From the NCBI RefSeq assembly GCF_963678545.1, contig NZ_OY782870.1:2356001-2420000 (forward strand): DNA of 64,000 bases, given 5' to 3'. Under the pieces are notes generated by a model. That model was not told where the DNA came from. It searched no databases and saw only the letters and a program-made list of their open reading frames with translations. The DNA is from an uncultured Methanomethylovorans sp. GTDB taxonomy: Archaea; Halobacteriota; Methanosarcinia; Methanosarcinales; Methanosarcinaceae. Positions 53,275-62,671 of this stretch are shown here, one piece after another; position 1 is the stretch's first letter, and the number at the start of each line of letters is the position of its first letter. Position numbers and translations under genes: made by a program.

Positions 53275-54294
53275 ATGGGCACTTGGACAATTGAAAGGTT
53301 GCTAGGGCTGGAACCCTATGAGTTTGAAGAACTTCTTGGCCATCTATTCAAAAAGATGGGATACATATCAGAAGTCACTCAGAAATCAAGGGATATGGGG
53401 GTGGATATTTTGATATCCATCGAGAACTTTGGCCTATCCCATACTTGGATCGTACAGGCCAAGCGCTATTCTGAACCGGTGGGCGTTAAGGAGATAAGAG
53501 AATATAGCAGTCTGCGCTACAGAGATAATGTTGATGGAGTTATCATAGCCACTACTTCAGGTTTTACGAAGGAGGCGCAAAAAGAAGCTGCTGAACATAA
53601 TGTGAAACTTCTTGATGGTCCGCTGCTTGTGAAGATGTTGAGCCATTACATGCCTGAAAACTTAGATACAAATTTACAGCAGCGTCCAATTTCTGAAAAT
53701 CAAGAACTCGTAAACATTGAAGGTACTGTTCTCAAGCAGGGAGAAAAAATACTTGGAGAGACAGAAGTTATATTCAGAGGCGAGAGAGTCTCAATGGCTT
53801 GTACCAACAAGCGCATTTTTCTGATCAAAAATACAACTGGTTTCCTCTCAAAAAGAAGAGATGTCCTGTGTTCACTGGAAGTTAAGGATATGCTGGGCTG
53901 GGCGCAGGAAATACCATCTTTTTATCTGGTCATGGGAAGCAAAGAGATAACGGTTATGAGCATGCGGGCCAGAAAGCCAGAACAGGCAGCAGAGATGTTA
54001 CAATGCCTTCAGCAGGAATACATACGAGGGGAGCACCTGCTAAAGTTCGAAAGAACAAAAAATGAGTTCATAGTGCTTACAAATAAGAGAATATCAAAAA
54101 TCGATAATGAAGGCATTTCAAGGGAAATAAGCTTGAAACAGACGCTAGGCACTGAAATAAAAGGAGGAGGGGTTTTAGGCCGAAGTAAGCTTATCCTCAA
54201 AGGAAATATGAAAGAAAATGCTCACATTGAACTTAACTGCGCAGATCTTCTCTTGTGGAAGGAAGCTATAGAAGCAGCTATTAGAGTGAGTTGA
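53275..54294 (+). CDS. Mrr-like endonuclease fused to PH-like domains
   Basis: 339 residues from ATG 53275 (alternative ATG 53263). Residues about 10-125 form an Mrr_cat/PD-(D/E)XK domain: LEPYEFEELLGHLFKKMGY, catalytic Asp in DMGVDILI, Gln-Ala-Lys in WIVQAKRY, and VDGVIIATTSGFTKEAQKEA. Residues about 150-335 hold two bacterial-PH/GRAM-like halves (VSMACTNKRIFLIKNT, and FIVLTNKRISKIDNEG). Mrr domains cut modified or foreign DNA; PH-like modules suggest lipid or protein binding, so this could be a membrane-linked defence nuclease. It is a single gene, 60 bp before an unrelated ferredoxin gene, beside a graveyard of mobile remnants. Confidence 0.75.
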   Translation: MGTWTIERLLGLEPYEFEELLGHLFKKMGYISEVTQKSRDMGVDILISIENFGLSHTWIVQAKRYSEPVGVKEIREYSSLRYRDNVDGVIIATTSGFTKEAQKEAAEHNVKLLDGPLLVKMLSHYMPENLDTNLQQRPISENQELVNIEGTVLKQGEKILGETEVIFRGERVSMACTNKRIFLIKNTTGFLSKRRDVLCSLEVKDMLGWAQEIPSFYLVMGSKEITVMSMRARKPEQAAEMLQCLQQEYIRGEHLLKFERTKNEFIVLTNKRISKIDNEGISREISLKQTLGTEIKGGGVLGRSKLILKGNMKENAHIELNCADLLLWKEAIEAAIRVS

Positions 54295-54353
54295 ATGCAT
54301 AGAGATATATTGTAGATCAAAGTGTTGACTTTCGTCTTACAGGGAATCTGTCT

Positions 54354-55235
54354 ATGACTACATCATCCCAGATCAAGACAGTAAAAATTGCTTATTTTTC
54401 CGGCACTGGAAGCACGGCCAGGGTTGCTGACACTTTTGAAAGTGAACTGACTAGGCGTGGTATATCTGTTATAAAGTCTGAGATTAAACAAGGAAACATT
54501 TGCTCTGATGAAAAAGAAGATCTACTGATACTTCTGTATGCCGTACATGCATGCAATGCTCCCAAGATTGTGTATCAGTGGATTGATAGTCTAGATGGCA
54601 AAAAGCAGACTCCTGTGGCGGTTATCTCCGTTTCCGGAGGAGGAGAAATAACACCCAATACAGCATGCCGCTTAAGTTCCATAAGAAAGCTGGAAAAGAA
54701 GAACTACAAAGTATTTTATGAAAAAATGATCGTAATGCCTTCAAACTGGATCATAAAAACTGATGATGGGCTAGCTATCAGACTAGTTGATATACTGCCA
54801 TTGAAGGTAAAGCATATTGTTGACGATCTGTTGAAAGGAGTCATCTGTAGGACAAAACCAAAGCTCATAGACCGTGTATTCTCAAGAATCGGAGAAATGG
54901 AAAAAAACGGAGCAAAATTCTTTGGCAGGAATCTTCGGGTAAATACAAACTGCAATAGTTGTGGCTGGTGTGCAAAGAACTGCTCAGCAAACAACATCAT
55001 TATGATGGATGATAAACCGGCTTTTGGAGAGAAATGTATTCTTTGTTTAAAATGCATTTACGGATGTCCAAGACAAGCCCTTGAAGCGGGAACACTTAAA
55101 TTCATCATAATAAAAGAAGGATATAATCTGAAAGATCTTGAAAATAGAATGCAAGGAATTCAACTGGCTCCAGTAGAGGATCTTGCAAAAGGATATATCT
55201 GGAAAGGAGTAAAGGAATATTTGCTTGAGGATTGA
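54354..55235 (+). CDS. EFR1-type flavodoxin-ferredoxin fusion protein
   Basis: 293 residues. The N-terminal flavodoxin-like domain has the FMN phosphate loop YFSGTGSTARVAD (residues 14-26). Two [4Fe-4S] clusters lie in the C-terminal half: CNSCGWCAKNC, and CILCLKCIYGCP near 240, both CX2CX2CX3C. This is the EFR1-family arrangement. It is a cytosolic electron carrier, with partner unknown. A 60-bp gap separates it from the nuclease gene; no obvious promoter separates them. Confidence 0.88.
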   Translation: MTTSSQIKTVKIAYFSGTGSTARVADTFESELTRRGISVIKSEIKQGNICSDEKEDLLILLYAVHACNAPKIVYQWIDSLDGKKQTPVAVISVSGGGEITPNTACRLSSIRKLEKKNYKVFYEKMIVMPSNWIIKTDDGLAIRLVDILPLKVKHIVDDLLKGVICRTKPKLIDRVFSRIGEMEKNGAKFFGRNLRVNTNCNSCGWCAKNCSANNIIMMDDKPAFGEKCILCLKCIYGCPRQALEAGTLKFIIIKEGYNLKDLENRMQGIQLAPVEDLAKGYIWKGVKEYLLED

Positions 55236-55668
55236 GTTTCCCTTAATGAGGTGGGGAGAATGTTTGTATGAATTGTTTTGTATAAACTGAAATATACCAT
55301 TTTGATAAACACTTAAATCTTAATTATATTGCTTCAAGTGTTCTGCACTTGAGTCTATCAGATAGTGCATAAATTACTATTTTTTTAGTTTATTGCATTT
55401 CTACTTAAGTCCATGGTGAATAAATCAGAGTATGGCACAGATTTTTTTCTCTAAAACCAACCTGTGACTTCCTAAGGGATTGCACCTGCATTTAACTTCA
55501 CTATAATACCTCTCCATGCATCCTGGATATCTGGCCCACAGCCTTTCCTCAGCATAAAATAGGCATGTATTCAAAATGGGTATTCACTACCTACAGTACA
55601 AGGAAATAAGATTATATATTCAGACACTGTACTGTTTATCAACACTAAATACAAAAGGTGATTTAAAA
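55236..55668. other. intergenic region without a gene
   Basis: About 430 bp. TATATT-type stretches (for example TTATATATTCAG at about 55610) are probably promoter for the small membrane protein that follows. Nothing else was recognised. Confidence 0.4.
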
Positions 55669-55812
55669 ATGGCAGACTTCATGGGTGCTTTAATCAATGG
55701 AGTCATTTTCCCTGGCAGCGTGGTCTTTGCATTTATTCTGTTTATTTTGTTATGTATTGCAATATATGGAATTATAAAGATCATTGAAGTAATTGAACTG
55801 CAAGATTGGTAA
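55669..55812 (+). CDS. small single-pass membrane protein
   Basis: 47 residues from ATG 55669 with AGGTGAT seven bases upstream; the in-frame ATG at 55576 has no ribosome binding site and is rejected. One membrane helix (VIFPGSVVFAFILFILLCIAI) is followed by an amphipathic end (GIIKIIEVIELQDW). A second small membrane gene starts 2 bp after its stop. No family was recognised. Confidence 0.6.
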   Translation: MADFMGALINGVIFPGSVVFAFILFILLCIAIYGIIKIIEVIELQDW

Positions 55813-55814
55813 TT

Positions 55815-55943
55815 ATGGTTCAGATCAAAAATGAGTCAGATAAATCCATAAAGAAGTCTGCAATCTTGCTTATTGTAGGCATAATCTTAGTTTTACTTAT
55901 TCTCAGGTGGTTTTCTTTGAAATATGTTTTTGTATATGCGTAA
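55815..55943 (+). CDS. second small single-pass membrane protein
   Basis: 42 residues. A charged N-terminus (MVQIKNESDKSIKKS) is followed by one strong membrane helix (AILLIVGIILVLLILRWF) and a short tail. It starts 2 bp after the previous TAA, so the two form a micro-operon. There is no independent Shine-Dalgarno beyond weak GGTAATT. A hairpin AAGATC-AAG-GATCTT at about 55988-56002 follows and may terminate the pair before copZ. Confidence 0.5.
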   Translation: MVQIKNESDKSIKKSAILLIVGIILVLLILRWFSLKYVFVYA

Positions 55944-56083
55944 AGAACCCCACCGCCTTTAGCGCTGAGAATATCTAAGAGTTTTTAAGATCAAGGATCT
56001 TTTGAGTTACTATACTTGCATAAGGATATTATAGTCAGCCAACCAAATCATTAATGGATCACGAATATAAAATTGGTGATATC

Positions 56084-56293
56084 ATGACACAAGAAACCAT
56101 TAACATAAAGGGTATGATGTGTGGACACTGTCAGGCAACTGTGGAGAAAGCCATAAAGGCAGTAAAGGGAGTAAAAAACGTGAAAGTTGACCTTGCAAAT
56201 AAGAATGCAACTGTGGAATATGATGTCGCTGACACTGATATCAACAAGATAAAAAAGGCTGTTACAGACGCAGGATATGAAGTTGTAAATTAA
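56084..56293 (+). CDS. copZ: copper chaperone CopZ-like (HMA domain)
   Basis: 69 residues from ATG 56084, with GGTGAT upstream; the ATG at 56054 is less likely. A single heavy-metal-associated domain with metal site GMMCGHCQATVEKAI (CxxC) and the ferredoxin-like fold ending in AVTDAGYEVV. It carries Cu(I) in the cytosol and hands it to the P-type ATPase encoded 18 bp downstream. The two genes form an operon; no copper-responsive regulator is present next to them. Confidence 0.9.
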   Translation: MTQETINIKGMMCGHCQATVEKAIKAVKGVKNVKVDLANKNATVEYDVADTDINKIKKAVTDAGYEVVN

Positions 56294-56311
56294 GATACAA
56301 CTAAGGATTGC

Positions 56312-59074
56312 ATGATAACCAAATTTAAAGTTTATGGCATGATCTGTATGCACTGTCACAAGCGTGTGACAGATGCAATTTCCAAGGTTGCCGGAGTTAG
56401 TTCCGTAGATGTGCAACTGGAAGATGAAAGTGCTACAGTTGACTTTGACCCGGCAAAAACTGACCTTGGGACCATAAAGCAAGCAGTGGTGACGGCAGGT
56501 TATGAGACTGGCGAGGAATGTTCTGCAGTTGATGAGCAGCAGGCATGCCCTTTGCCCATACCCGATGACGATGAAAAGGTAATAAAAAATATCGAACCGG
56601 GTAAACTTGAAGACATCACCCTGAAAGTATCAGGGATGCAATGCTCTGCATGTGCTCTTAACATCGAACGGGCCCTCAAAAAGCTGGAGGGCGTAACTTC
56701 TGCTTCTGTGAATTTGCCAATGGCAAGGGCTCATGTTTCGTATGACCCTGCACTTGTGAGTCTGAAAGAGATGGAAGCTACCATCGAATCCATTGGATAC
56801 AAAATTGTAAGGGATACCCTTAATCTTAAGATAGACGGCATGAAATGTGCTTCATGTGCCCTTAATGTTGAGAAGATCCTTAAAAAGCTTGATGGCGTGG
56901 AAGCCGTAAGTGTGAATGTTTCTCTTGGGAAGGCATATGTGGAATACAATGCTTCTCTAGTCTCTCCCGAGCAGATGAAGGCAGCCGTTGATGGCATCGG
57001 ATACAAAGCATCCCTGGATATGGACAGGAAAACTCTGGAAGACAGAGAACGCAAGGAAAGGGAAGAAGAGATCAGACAGCAAAAACAGAACCTCCTCATA
57101 GCTGGCGGCATGGTTATCCCGGTAATGCTTGGTAGCATGAAAATGGGATTTCCGCAATTGCTTTCCTTTGTACCGGATATCCTGACAAACAACATTGTTC
57201 TGTTCCTTCTTACCACAATAGTGATGGTATTTCCTGGCAGGCAGTTTTTTGAAGGCACGTACAAAGGCCTCAAACATGGTGTCACAGACATGAACCTGCT
57301 CATTGCGACAGGTACCGGAGCAGCTTATGTGATCAGTGTAGCATCCTCATTCCTAGACCTAGGACCAGGGTATCACCATATTTATTATGATACTGCTGTC
57401 ATGCTTATCGCTTTTATAGTCCTGGGCAGATATCTGGAAGCCAGGGCAAAGGGCAGGACATCAGAGTCCATCAAAAAACTCATAGGTTTACAGGCTAAAA
57501 CTGCACGTGTACTTGTTGGAGAAGAAGAGAAAGAAGTCCCTGTGGAAGATGTGCAGGTAGGAGACATAGTGGTGGTCAGACCTGGAGAAAAACTGCCTGT
57601 GGATGGTGTAGTAGTACAGGGAGGATCAGCTGTCGATGAATCCATGATAACCGGGGAGAGCATCCCTGTGGAGAAAGCAGTTGGAGACACTGTCATCGGA
57701 GCAACTATTAACAAGAGCGGTTACCTGCAGTTCAGGGCTACAAAAGTTGGTGCTGACACTGCCCTGGCACAGATCATCGAGCTGGTAGAGAATGCCCAGA
57801 CATCAAAGGCTCCCATCCAGCGGATCGCTGATGTAGTGGCAGGAAACTTCATCATGGCTGTACATATTATTGCTCTTGCAGCCTTCTTCTTCTGGTTCTT
57901 TATCGGATACGAAAGATATGATGTAACATCAGTTTCCGGTATAACTAGTCCTTTCCTCTTTGCATTGCTTATTTCCATTACAGTGCTGGTCATATCCTGT
58001 CCTTGTGCCGTGGGGCTTGCCACACCTGCAGCTATCATGGTGGGTACAGGTAAAGGCGCAGAGAATGGTATTCTGATCAAGGGTGGAGAAGCTCTGGAAC
58101 TTACCCAGAAAGTAAATACTATTGTTTTTGACAAGACTGGCACACTCACAAAGGGTAAACCTGAGCTTACGGATATTGTACTTACTGCAGGCCATGATGA
58201 GAAAGAAGTGCTTGTAATTGCAGCAACTGCCGAGAAGGGATCGGAGCATCCTCTCGGTGAGGCTATTGTCAGGGCAGCTCAAGAGAAGCAGCTGGACATT
58301 GGAAATACAGAGAATTTCAGATCGATTGCAGGACAAGGCATCGAAGCTGTAATAAACGGCAGTACAGTGTTGCTTGGAACCCGCAAGCTAATGGAAGACA
58401 ATGGTATTGAGATCTCTTCCATCAATACGGATATGGAAAAACTTGAAACCGAGGGTAAAACTGCCATGATAGTTGCAATGGAAAGAACGGCTATCGGGAT
58501 CGTTGCCGTTGCGGACACTATCAAGGAGAACTCAAAAGAGGCCGTTCAGAAAATCCGGAAAATGGGGATAGAAGTTGTGATGCTCACCGGAGACAACCGA
58601 AGAACAGCTGAAGCAATTGCAAAAGAAGCAGGGATTGATAGGGTACTTGCTGAAGTAATGCCTGAGGACAAAGCTTCTGAGATTAAGAAACTGCAAGAAG
58701 AAGGACGCATTGTTGCCATGGTAGGTGATGGTATCAACGATGCACCTGCGCTGACCCAGGCTGATATCGGCATTGCCATGGGTGCAGGTACTGATGTTGC
58801 TATGGAGTCAGCGGGTATCGTGCTAATCAAGAATGATCTCAGGGATGTAGTTGCATCTATTACTCTTAGCAAGCTTACCATGAACAAGATCAAGCAAAAC
58901 CTGTTCTGGGCTTTCGGATATAACAGCATAGGCATACCCATTGCTGCCGGGGTTCTGTTCCCATTGTTCCACAAAATATTGATAACTCCCGAAATTGCTG
59001 CAGCTTTCATGGCAATGAGTTCCGTATCGGTTACAACTAACTCACTGCTTATGAAAAGAAGCCGTATAAAATGA
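56312..59074 (+). CDS. copA: copper-transporting P1B-type ATPase CopA
   Basis: 920 residues. Three N-terminal HMA domains carry metal sites CMHC (about 13-16), CSAC (about 111-114) and CASC (about 180-183). Eight membrane segments include the transport motif [12 protein letters not shown] (about 563-574). The cytosolic catalytic domains have GESIPVEK (actuator TGE as ITGESIP), [10 protein letters not shown] (phosphorylated Asp about 607), the SEHPLGEAI (HP) motif and [10 protein letters not shown]. It pumps Cu(I) out of the cytosol using ATP. All motifs are intact, and three HMA domains are within the family range. A small membrane-protein gene follows 12 bp downstream. Confidence 0.95.
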   Translation: MITKFKVYGMICMHCHKRVTDAISKVAGVSSVDVQLEDESATVDFDPAKTDLGTIKQAVVTAGYETGEECSAVDEQQACPLPIPDDDEKVIKNIEPGKLEDITLKVSGMQCSACALNIERALKKLEGVTSASVNLPMARAHVSYDPALVSLKEMEATIESIGYKIVRDTLNLKIDGMKCASCALNVEKILKKLDGVEAVSVNVSLGKAYVEYNASLVSPEQMKAAVDGIGYKASLDMDRKTLEDRERKEREEEIRQQKQNLLIAGGMVIPVMLGSMKMGFPQLLSFVPDILTNNIVLFLLTTIVMVFPGRQFFEGTYKGLKHGVTDMNLLIATGTGAAYVISVASSFLDLGPGYHHIYYDTAVMLIAFIVLGRYLEARAKGRTSESIKKLIGLQAKTARVLVGEEEKEVPVEDVQVGDIVVVRPGEKLPVDGVVVQGGSAVDESMITGESIPVEKAVGDTVIGATINKSGYLQFRATKVGADTALAQIIELVENAQTSKAPIQRIADVVAGNFIMAVHIIALAAFFFWFFIGYERYDVTSVSGITSPFLFALLISITVLVISCPCAVGLATPAAIMVGTGKGAENGILIKGGEALELTQKVNTIVFDKTGTLTKGKPELTDIVLTAGHDEKEVLVIAATAEKGSEHPLGEAIVRAAQEKQLDIGNTENFRSIAGQGIEAVINGSTVLLGTRKLMEDNGIEISSINTDMEKLETEGKTAMIVAMERTAIGIVAVADTIKENSKEAVQKIRKMGIEVVMLTGDNRRTAEAIAKEAGIDRVLAEVMPEDKASEIKKLQEEGRIVAMVGDGINDAPALTQADIGIAMGAGTDVAMESAGIVLIKNDLRDVVASITLSKLTMNKIKQNLFWAFGYNSIGIPIAAGVLFPLFHKILITPEIAAAFMAMSSVSVTTNSLLMKRSRIK

Positions 59075-59086
59075 GGTGATGATCGT

Positions 59087-59317
59087 ATGAATAAAAGTTC
59101 AGACAATAAAGGGAAATACTCGCTTATTGCCAGCATCCTTTCTTCACTTTTGCTTGTTATTATTTTTGCCGGACTTGCTGTAATGGTAAACAGTTCCAGG
59201 GTCGTGCACCTGTACAGTCAGGTGGATATAATTGCAGGTATGGTGTTTGTCTTCGTGCTGAGTATGATTGTTTCAGCTTCTATATGGCCTGAAATAATTG
59301 AGAAAAAGCTACGTTGA
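59087..59317 (+). CDS. small two-helix membrane protein after copA
   Basis: 76 residues with two membrane helices (SLIASILSSLLLVIIFAGLAVMV and IIAGMVFVFVLSMIVSASIW). GAGGTGATGAT precedes the ATG, within 13 bp of the copA stop, so it is in the copper operon. No family was recognised; a role with CopA would be inference from position only. Confidence 0.65.
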   Translation: MNKSSDNKGKYSLIASILSSLLLVIIFAGLAVMVNSSRVVHLYSQVDIIAGMVFVFVLSMIVSASIWPEIIEKKLR

Positions 59318-59353
59318 TTCTTAAATACTTATTTTACTTTTTAGGAGTTATCC

Positions 59354-59947
59354 ATGGAAAAAGGCAATATCAAAATTGTAACCAGTGATTTTACTTTGAG
59401 GTCATGGGAAGATGGAGATGCTGAAAAGCTTGCGGTTATTGCGAACAATAAAAAAATAGCCGATAATTTAAGGGATGGTTTTCCTAATCCATATTCTATT
59501 GAGGATGCCAGAAGATTCATTCACCTTTGTAGACAGAATGAAGACACTTCCAGGGCATTTGCTATTGTTATAGATGGTACTGTTGCCGGGAGTATAGGTG
59601 CATATTTCAAGGAAAATGTTCATCGAAAGAATGCAGAACTGGGATATTATCTGGCAGAGGAATATTGGGGTAAGGGGCTCATGCCAAAGGTAGTCAGGTG
59701 CATGACACAGTACTTGTTCGAGAACTTCAACATTATCAGGGTTTATGCTCAACCCTTTGGAAAAAATACAGCTTCAAGAAAAGTACTTGAGAAGTCAGGT
59801 TTCAGGCTCGAAGCTGTCCTGAAAAGTAATATTATTAAAAACAATATTGTGCAGGATGGTTGCATATATGCAATCCTCAAAGATGAGTTTAAGAATGCAA
59901 TTGAGAATGATCTGACTTGTGAGCCAGAGAATATGCAGATGTCTTGA
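59354..59947 (+). CDS. GNAT-family N-acetyltransferase (RimJ/RimL type)
   Basis: 197 residues. It has the Acetyltransf_3 pattern: substrate-side strand FTLRSWEDGDAEKLA, the core AELGYYLAEEYWGKGLMPKVV with the acetyl-CoA pyrophosphate loop region, IIRVYAQPFGKNTASRKVLEKSGFRLEAVL, and a C-terminal strand. It transfers acetyl from acetyl-CoA to an amine, possibly a ribosomal-protein N-terminus or another small acceptor. TAGGAG lies just before the ATG. A PhzF-like gene starts 15 bp downstream, so the two are probably co-transcribed. Confidence 0.9.
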   Translation: MEKGNIKIVTSDFTLRSWEDGDAEKLAVIANNKKIADNLRDGFPNPYSIEDARRFIHLCRQNEDTSRAFAIVIDGTVAGSIGAYFKENVHRKNAELGYYLAEEYWGKGLMPKVVRCMTQYLFENFNIIRVYAQPFGKNTASRKVLEKSGFRLEAVLKSNIIKNNIVQDGCIYAILKDEFKNAIENDLTCEPENMQMS

Positions 59948-59962
59948 ACTGCAAGGAATTCT

Positions 59963-60844
59963 ATGAAAGAATACAATTACAAAAAAAGTGATGCTTTTAC
60001 GTCGGAAAAATCCCTGGGTAATCCTGCAGCATGTATTTATCTGGATGACAATCAAAAGCTCACAGATGAGGAAATGTTGAATATTGCAAAGCAGCATAAA
60101 GGCTTTGTGTCAGAGGTTGTTTATTGCACAGAATTTCACGAGTTTCAATTTGAACTTGTATACTATTCATCAGAATGTGAAGTTGATTTTTGCGGGCATG
60201 GAACTATCGCCTGCATGTACAGTCTACTTAAAAGCACTCCATAGCTCCATTCCCTGAATGAGCTGGTCATTCATACCCGTAAAAAAGGTGCTTTGAAGGT
60301 CTATAATCAAATACCCGAACAGGATGCCGTATACATTTCAGCTCCTGAGCCATTATTCATTGGAACAAAACTGTCACTGGATAGCATTGCACAGAATTTG
60401 GGGGTGGAAAGTTCCAAAATTTCAAATAAGTATCCTATTGATGTTATCGATGGAGGACTTGCTACACTGATCGTCCCCATAGAATCTCTTAATGATGAAA
60501 TTAACCTTTTTCCGCATGAACAAAAACTTAAAGTATTTTGCATAGAAAATGCAATTGATATCATATTGGTCTTTTCAATGCAAGTAAAGGATAAGAGAAA
60601 CTTTGCTCATACCAGAGTTTTCGCACCTAAATTCGGGTACTTGGAAGATCCTGCCACAGGCTCAGACAACAGTGCTTTTGGTTACTACATGCTAAAGAAC
60701 AATATGTGTAATGGAGATAATATTTCTATTGAGCAAGGCGGGGCAAGGATGGAATTCAACACTGTAAAACTAAGAATTCTTAATGAAACTTTACTTTTCG
60801 GCGGCTGTGCTACTGATCGTATTATAGGTAAATACTATCTGTAG
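59963..60844 (+). CDS. PhzF-family isomerase with in-frame UAG
   Basis: Read through the TAG at 60242-60244, this is one 293-residue PhzF/DapF-fold protein. The first half has SLGNPAACIYL, the catalytic-Glu region HKGFVSEVVYC and DFCGHGTIACMYS. The second half continues in the same frame without any ATG (LHSLNELVIHTRKKGALKVY...) and has FGYLEDPATGSDNSAFGYYM, the second-half family motif. Without read-through the protein is cut after 93 residues and useless. In Methanosarcinaceae UAG can be pyrrolysine, so it may be a Pyl protein; a simple nonsense mutation is the alternative. Nothing else in the frame is damaged. Confidence 0.75.
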
Positions 60845-60905
60845 AAATAAAAATTTAAGATAGACTTAACTGAAAGTATCAATTCAGCCTATTCTTACAT
60901 ATTAA

Positions 60906-61883
60906 TTACATATCAATATGCGGATTAAGGTCGCACCCCGTGCATGGAAGGCACATTGTCTGGAATTTATCGGCTCTTAGACCATATTCATCCAGTTTTT
61001 CACGCAGGAATCGGATCAAAAGCATGAGTCTTTCAGCAGATGGCCTTTCTATAAATGCCTCCCCTTTTCTTAGGGGATGTGGACTGGCAGCCCTGAGAAT
61101 AGGCACCACACCCATGAAAACAAGTTCCTCAATGCCTTTCATGGCCGATTCATCGGTTTCTCCCAGGCCGATTATAAAATTCGAGCAAACTTTATTGCGT
61201 CCGAAGATCTCCACACCTTCACACAAACCTGCCAGTACATCTTCAAGACCGCCTCCGGGACATACTTTATTGAATATTTCACGATCCATTGTCTCTACGT
61301 TATATTTGAGTTCATCTGCACCTGCATCTTTAAGCCTGCGAGTGGAGTCTTTTGTCGGATAAACTGAAACACCTATGGGGACAGTGTATTTTTCCCTAAG
61401 TTTGTGGATGAGCTCTTCAGCTCTATCCACTTCCTGTTCCGGAGATATCTCTACACCTGATGTTATGGAGATTGCATGCATCATGCCAGTAGCATGGGCT
61501 TTTTCTATCATTGAAAGCATTTCGTCCATGGTTTTGACTTTGCCCTGCAGTTTTGGCACCGGACAGAACTTGCAGTCGAAGATGCACTTCTCACACATGG
61601 TAATAAAAGCCTGTTCCGGACAGTGGATAAGTTCTTCTTCAATAACACCACGGGCAATTTCCTGGCCATCTTTCATGATCACAAGCTCTCCATTTTCTTT
61701 TTTACCTTGGAGAGGAGAATCAGAATTGATTCCCAGACGTACCCGGTGTCCATTGGAATTAAAGAAAAAGGCAAGTTTTCCAGCTCCTGGACCGGCTGTA
61801 GGTATGGTTGTGCGGCCCAATAAGATAGGGGCTATGTTTACGGAGCCTATAGCAATAAGTTCGGCTTTTACTTCTGGTTTCAT
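60906..61883 (-). CDS. radical SAM protein, biotin-synthase-related (COG2516-like)
   Basis: 325 residues. An N-terminal leader (about 1-85, NIAPILLGRTTIPTAGPGAGK) precedes a radical SAM barrel whose cluster motif is CEKCIFDCKFC, i.e. CX3CX2C with an extra Cys three before. Then come SITSGVEISPEQEVDRAEEL (GGE-like region), VGVSVYPT and the NFIIGLGETDES segment. C-terminal CLPCTGCDLNP could bind a second cluster. The chemistry is not known. It resembles the radical SAM proteins of methanogens related to BioB/HmdB, and I cannot name the substrate. It is a single gene with no partner. Confidence 0.8.
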   Translation of the reverse strand: MKPEVKAELIAIGSVNIAPILLGRTTIPTAGPGAGKLAFFFNSNGHRVRLGINSDSPLQGKKENGELVIMKDGQEIARGVIEEELIHCPEQAFITMCEKCIFDCKFCPVPKLQGKVKTMDEMLSMIEKAHATGMMHAISITSGVEISPEQEVDRAEELIHKLREKYTVPIGVSVYPTKDSTRRLKDAGADELKYNVETMDREIFNKVCPGGGLEDVLAGLCEGVEIFGRNKVCSNFIIGLGETDESAMKGIEELVFMGVVPILRAASPHPLRKGEAFIERPSAERLMLLIRFLREKLDEYGLRADKFQTMCLPCTGCDLNPHIDM

Positions 61884-62127
61884 GATCTTACCGATAAATT
61901 AATACTTTACAACTATGCTGCGAAATACTTGATACTTTCTGTCCTATGGCTGGCTGGAAGAGCATATCCACCATACTTAATTTATAGTATTTGTTTTGAA
62001 TGAAACATAATGTACGAAAATTGAGGAAGTTAACTATATAAAATAACATACAACTTTTTTCAATACAATAGTAATTTATAGGAATAGAGAGCATTTTATA
62101 TGAAGAAACTAATGAATGGAGATAATA

Positions 62128-62556
62128 GTGTCAAATGATGTGATAGTATGCCCGGCATGTGTTTCACTCTCAAAGGAATTAAAGAGGCCAACTGGGTTTA
62201 GTGTAATAATTACATTGTTACTTTTAGGGTCAGTTGTACAATTACTTCAGGTTATGCCTCAAATACCGGCTTTCATATTAGGAAAAATGGTATATGGGTT
62301 TGTTGGCACAATATTTGCTTTTATTTTTGGAGTCACCGGATTAGTTATCACATATGGATTCTATAAGCTCAAAAGAATCGCGTTGACTTTTGGATTGCCA
62401 TGGCTCTTGTTTGAAGCTGCCAATGGATTACTCGCATTGTTTATATTCCCTCCAATCACAGTTAATACCTTGCTCATAATAGCAGCCAGTTCTTTGATAA
62501 CATCTATTCCAGTATTATTGTATATTCATTCCAAAAAGGAATATTTTATTTGCTGA
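62128..62556 (+). CDS. small multi-pass membrane protein
   Basis: About 142 residues. The likely start is GTG 62128, with GGAGAT upstream; ATG 62116 would overlap that Shine-Dalgarno. A short N-terminal CPAC motif (VCPACVSLSKELKRP) precedes four membrane helices (VIITLLLLGSVVQLLQVM, MVYGFVGTIFAFIFGVTGLVI, LTFGLPWLLFEAANGLLALFI, LIIAASSLITSIPVLLYI). No family was recognised. It stands between the radical SAM gene (other strand) and a methyltransferase. Confidence 0.65.
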   Translation: MSNDVIVCPACVSLSKELKRPTGFSVIITLLLLGSVVQLLQVMPQIPAFILGKMVYGFVGTIFAFIFGVTGLVITYGFYKLKRIALTFGLPWLLFEAANGLLALFIFPPITVNTLLIIAASSLITSIPVLLYIHSKKEYFIC

Positions 62557-62671
62557 GATTATTAGAATGCTTTTTTAGCGCTTTCTCATAGTTTCGTGGC
62601 TGCATGGCAACACTCTAATATAAAGGAATATCCAATGGAACTTCCGAAAAAAGAGATACTGTAGGGAGAAC

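Noticed and set aside
56731-59136. Several long minus-strand frames opposite copA
   Set aside because: They are complements of an ordinary P-type ATPase gene with strong codon bias; no domain features.
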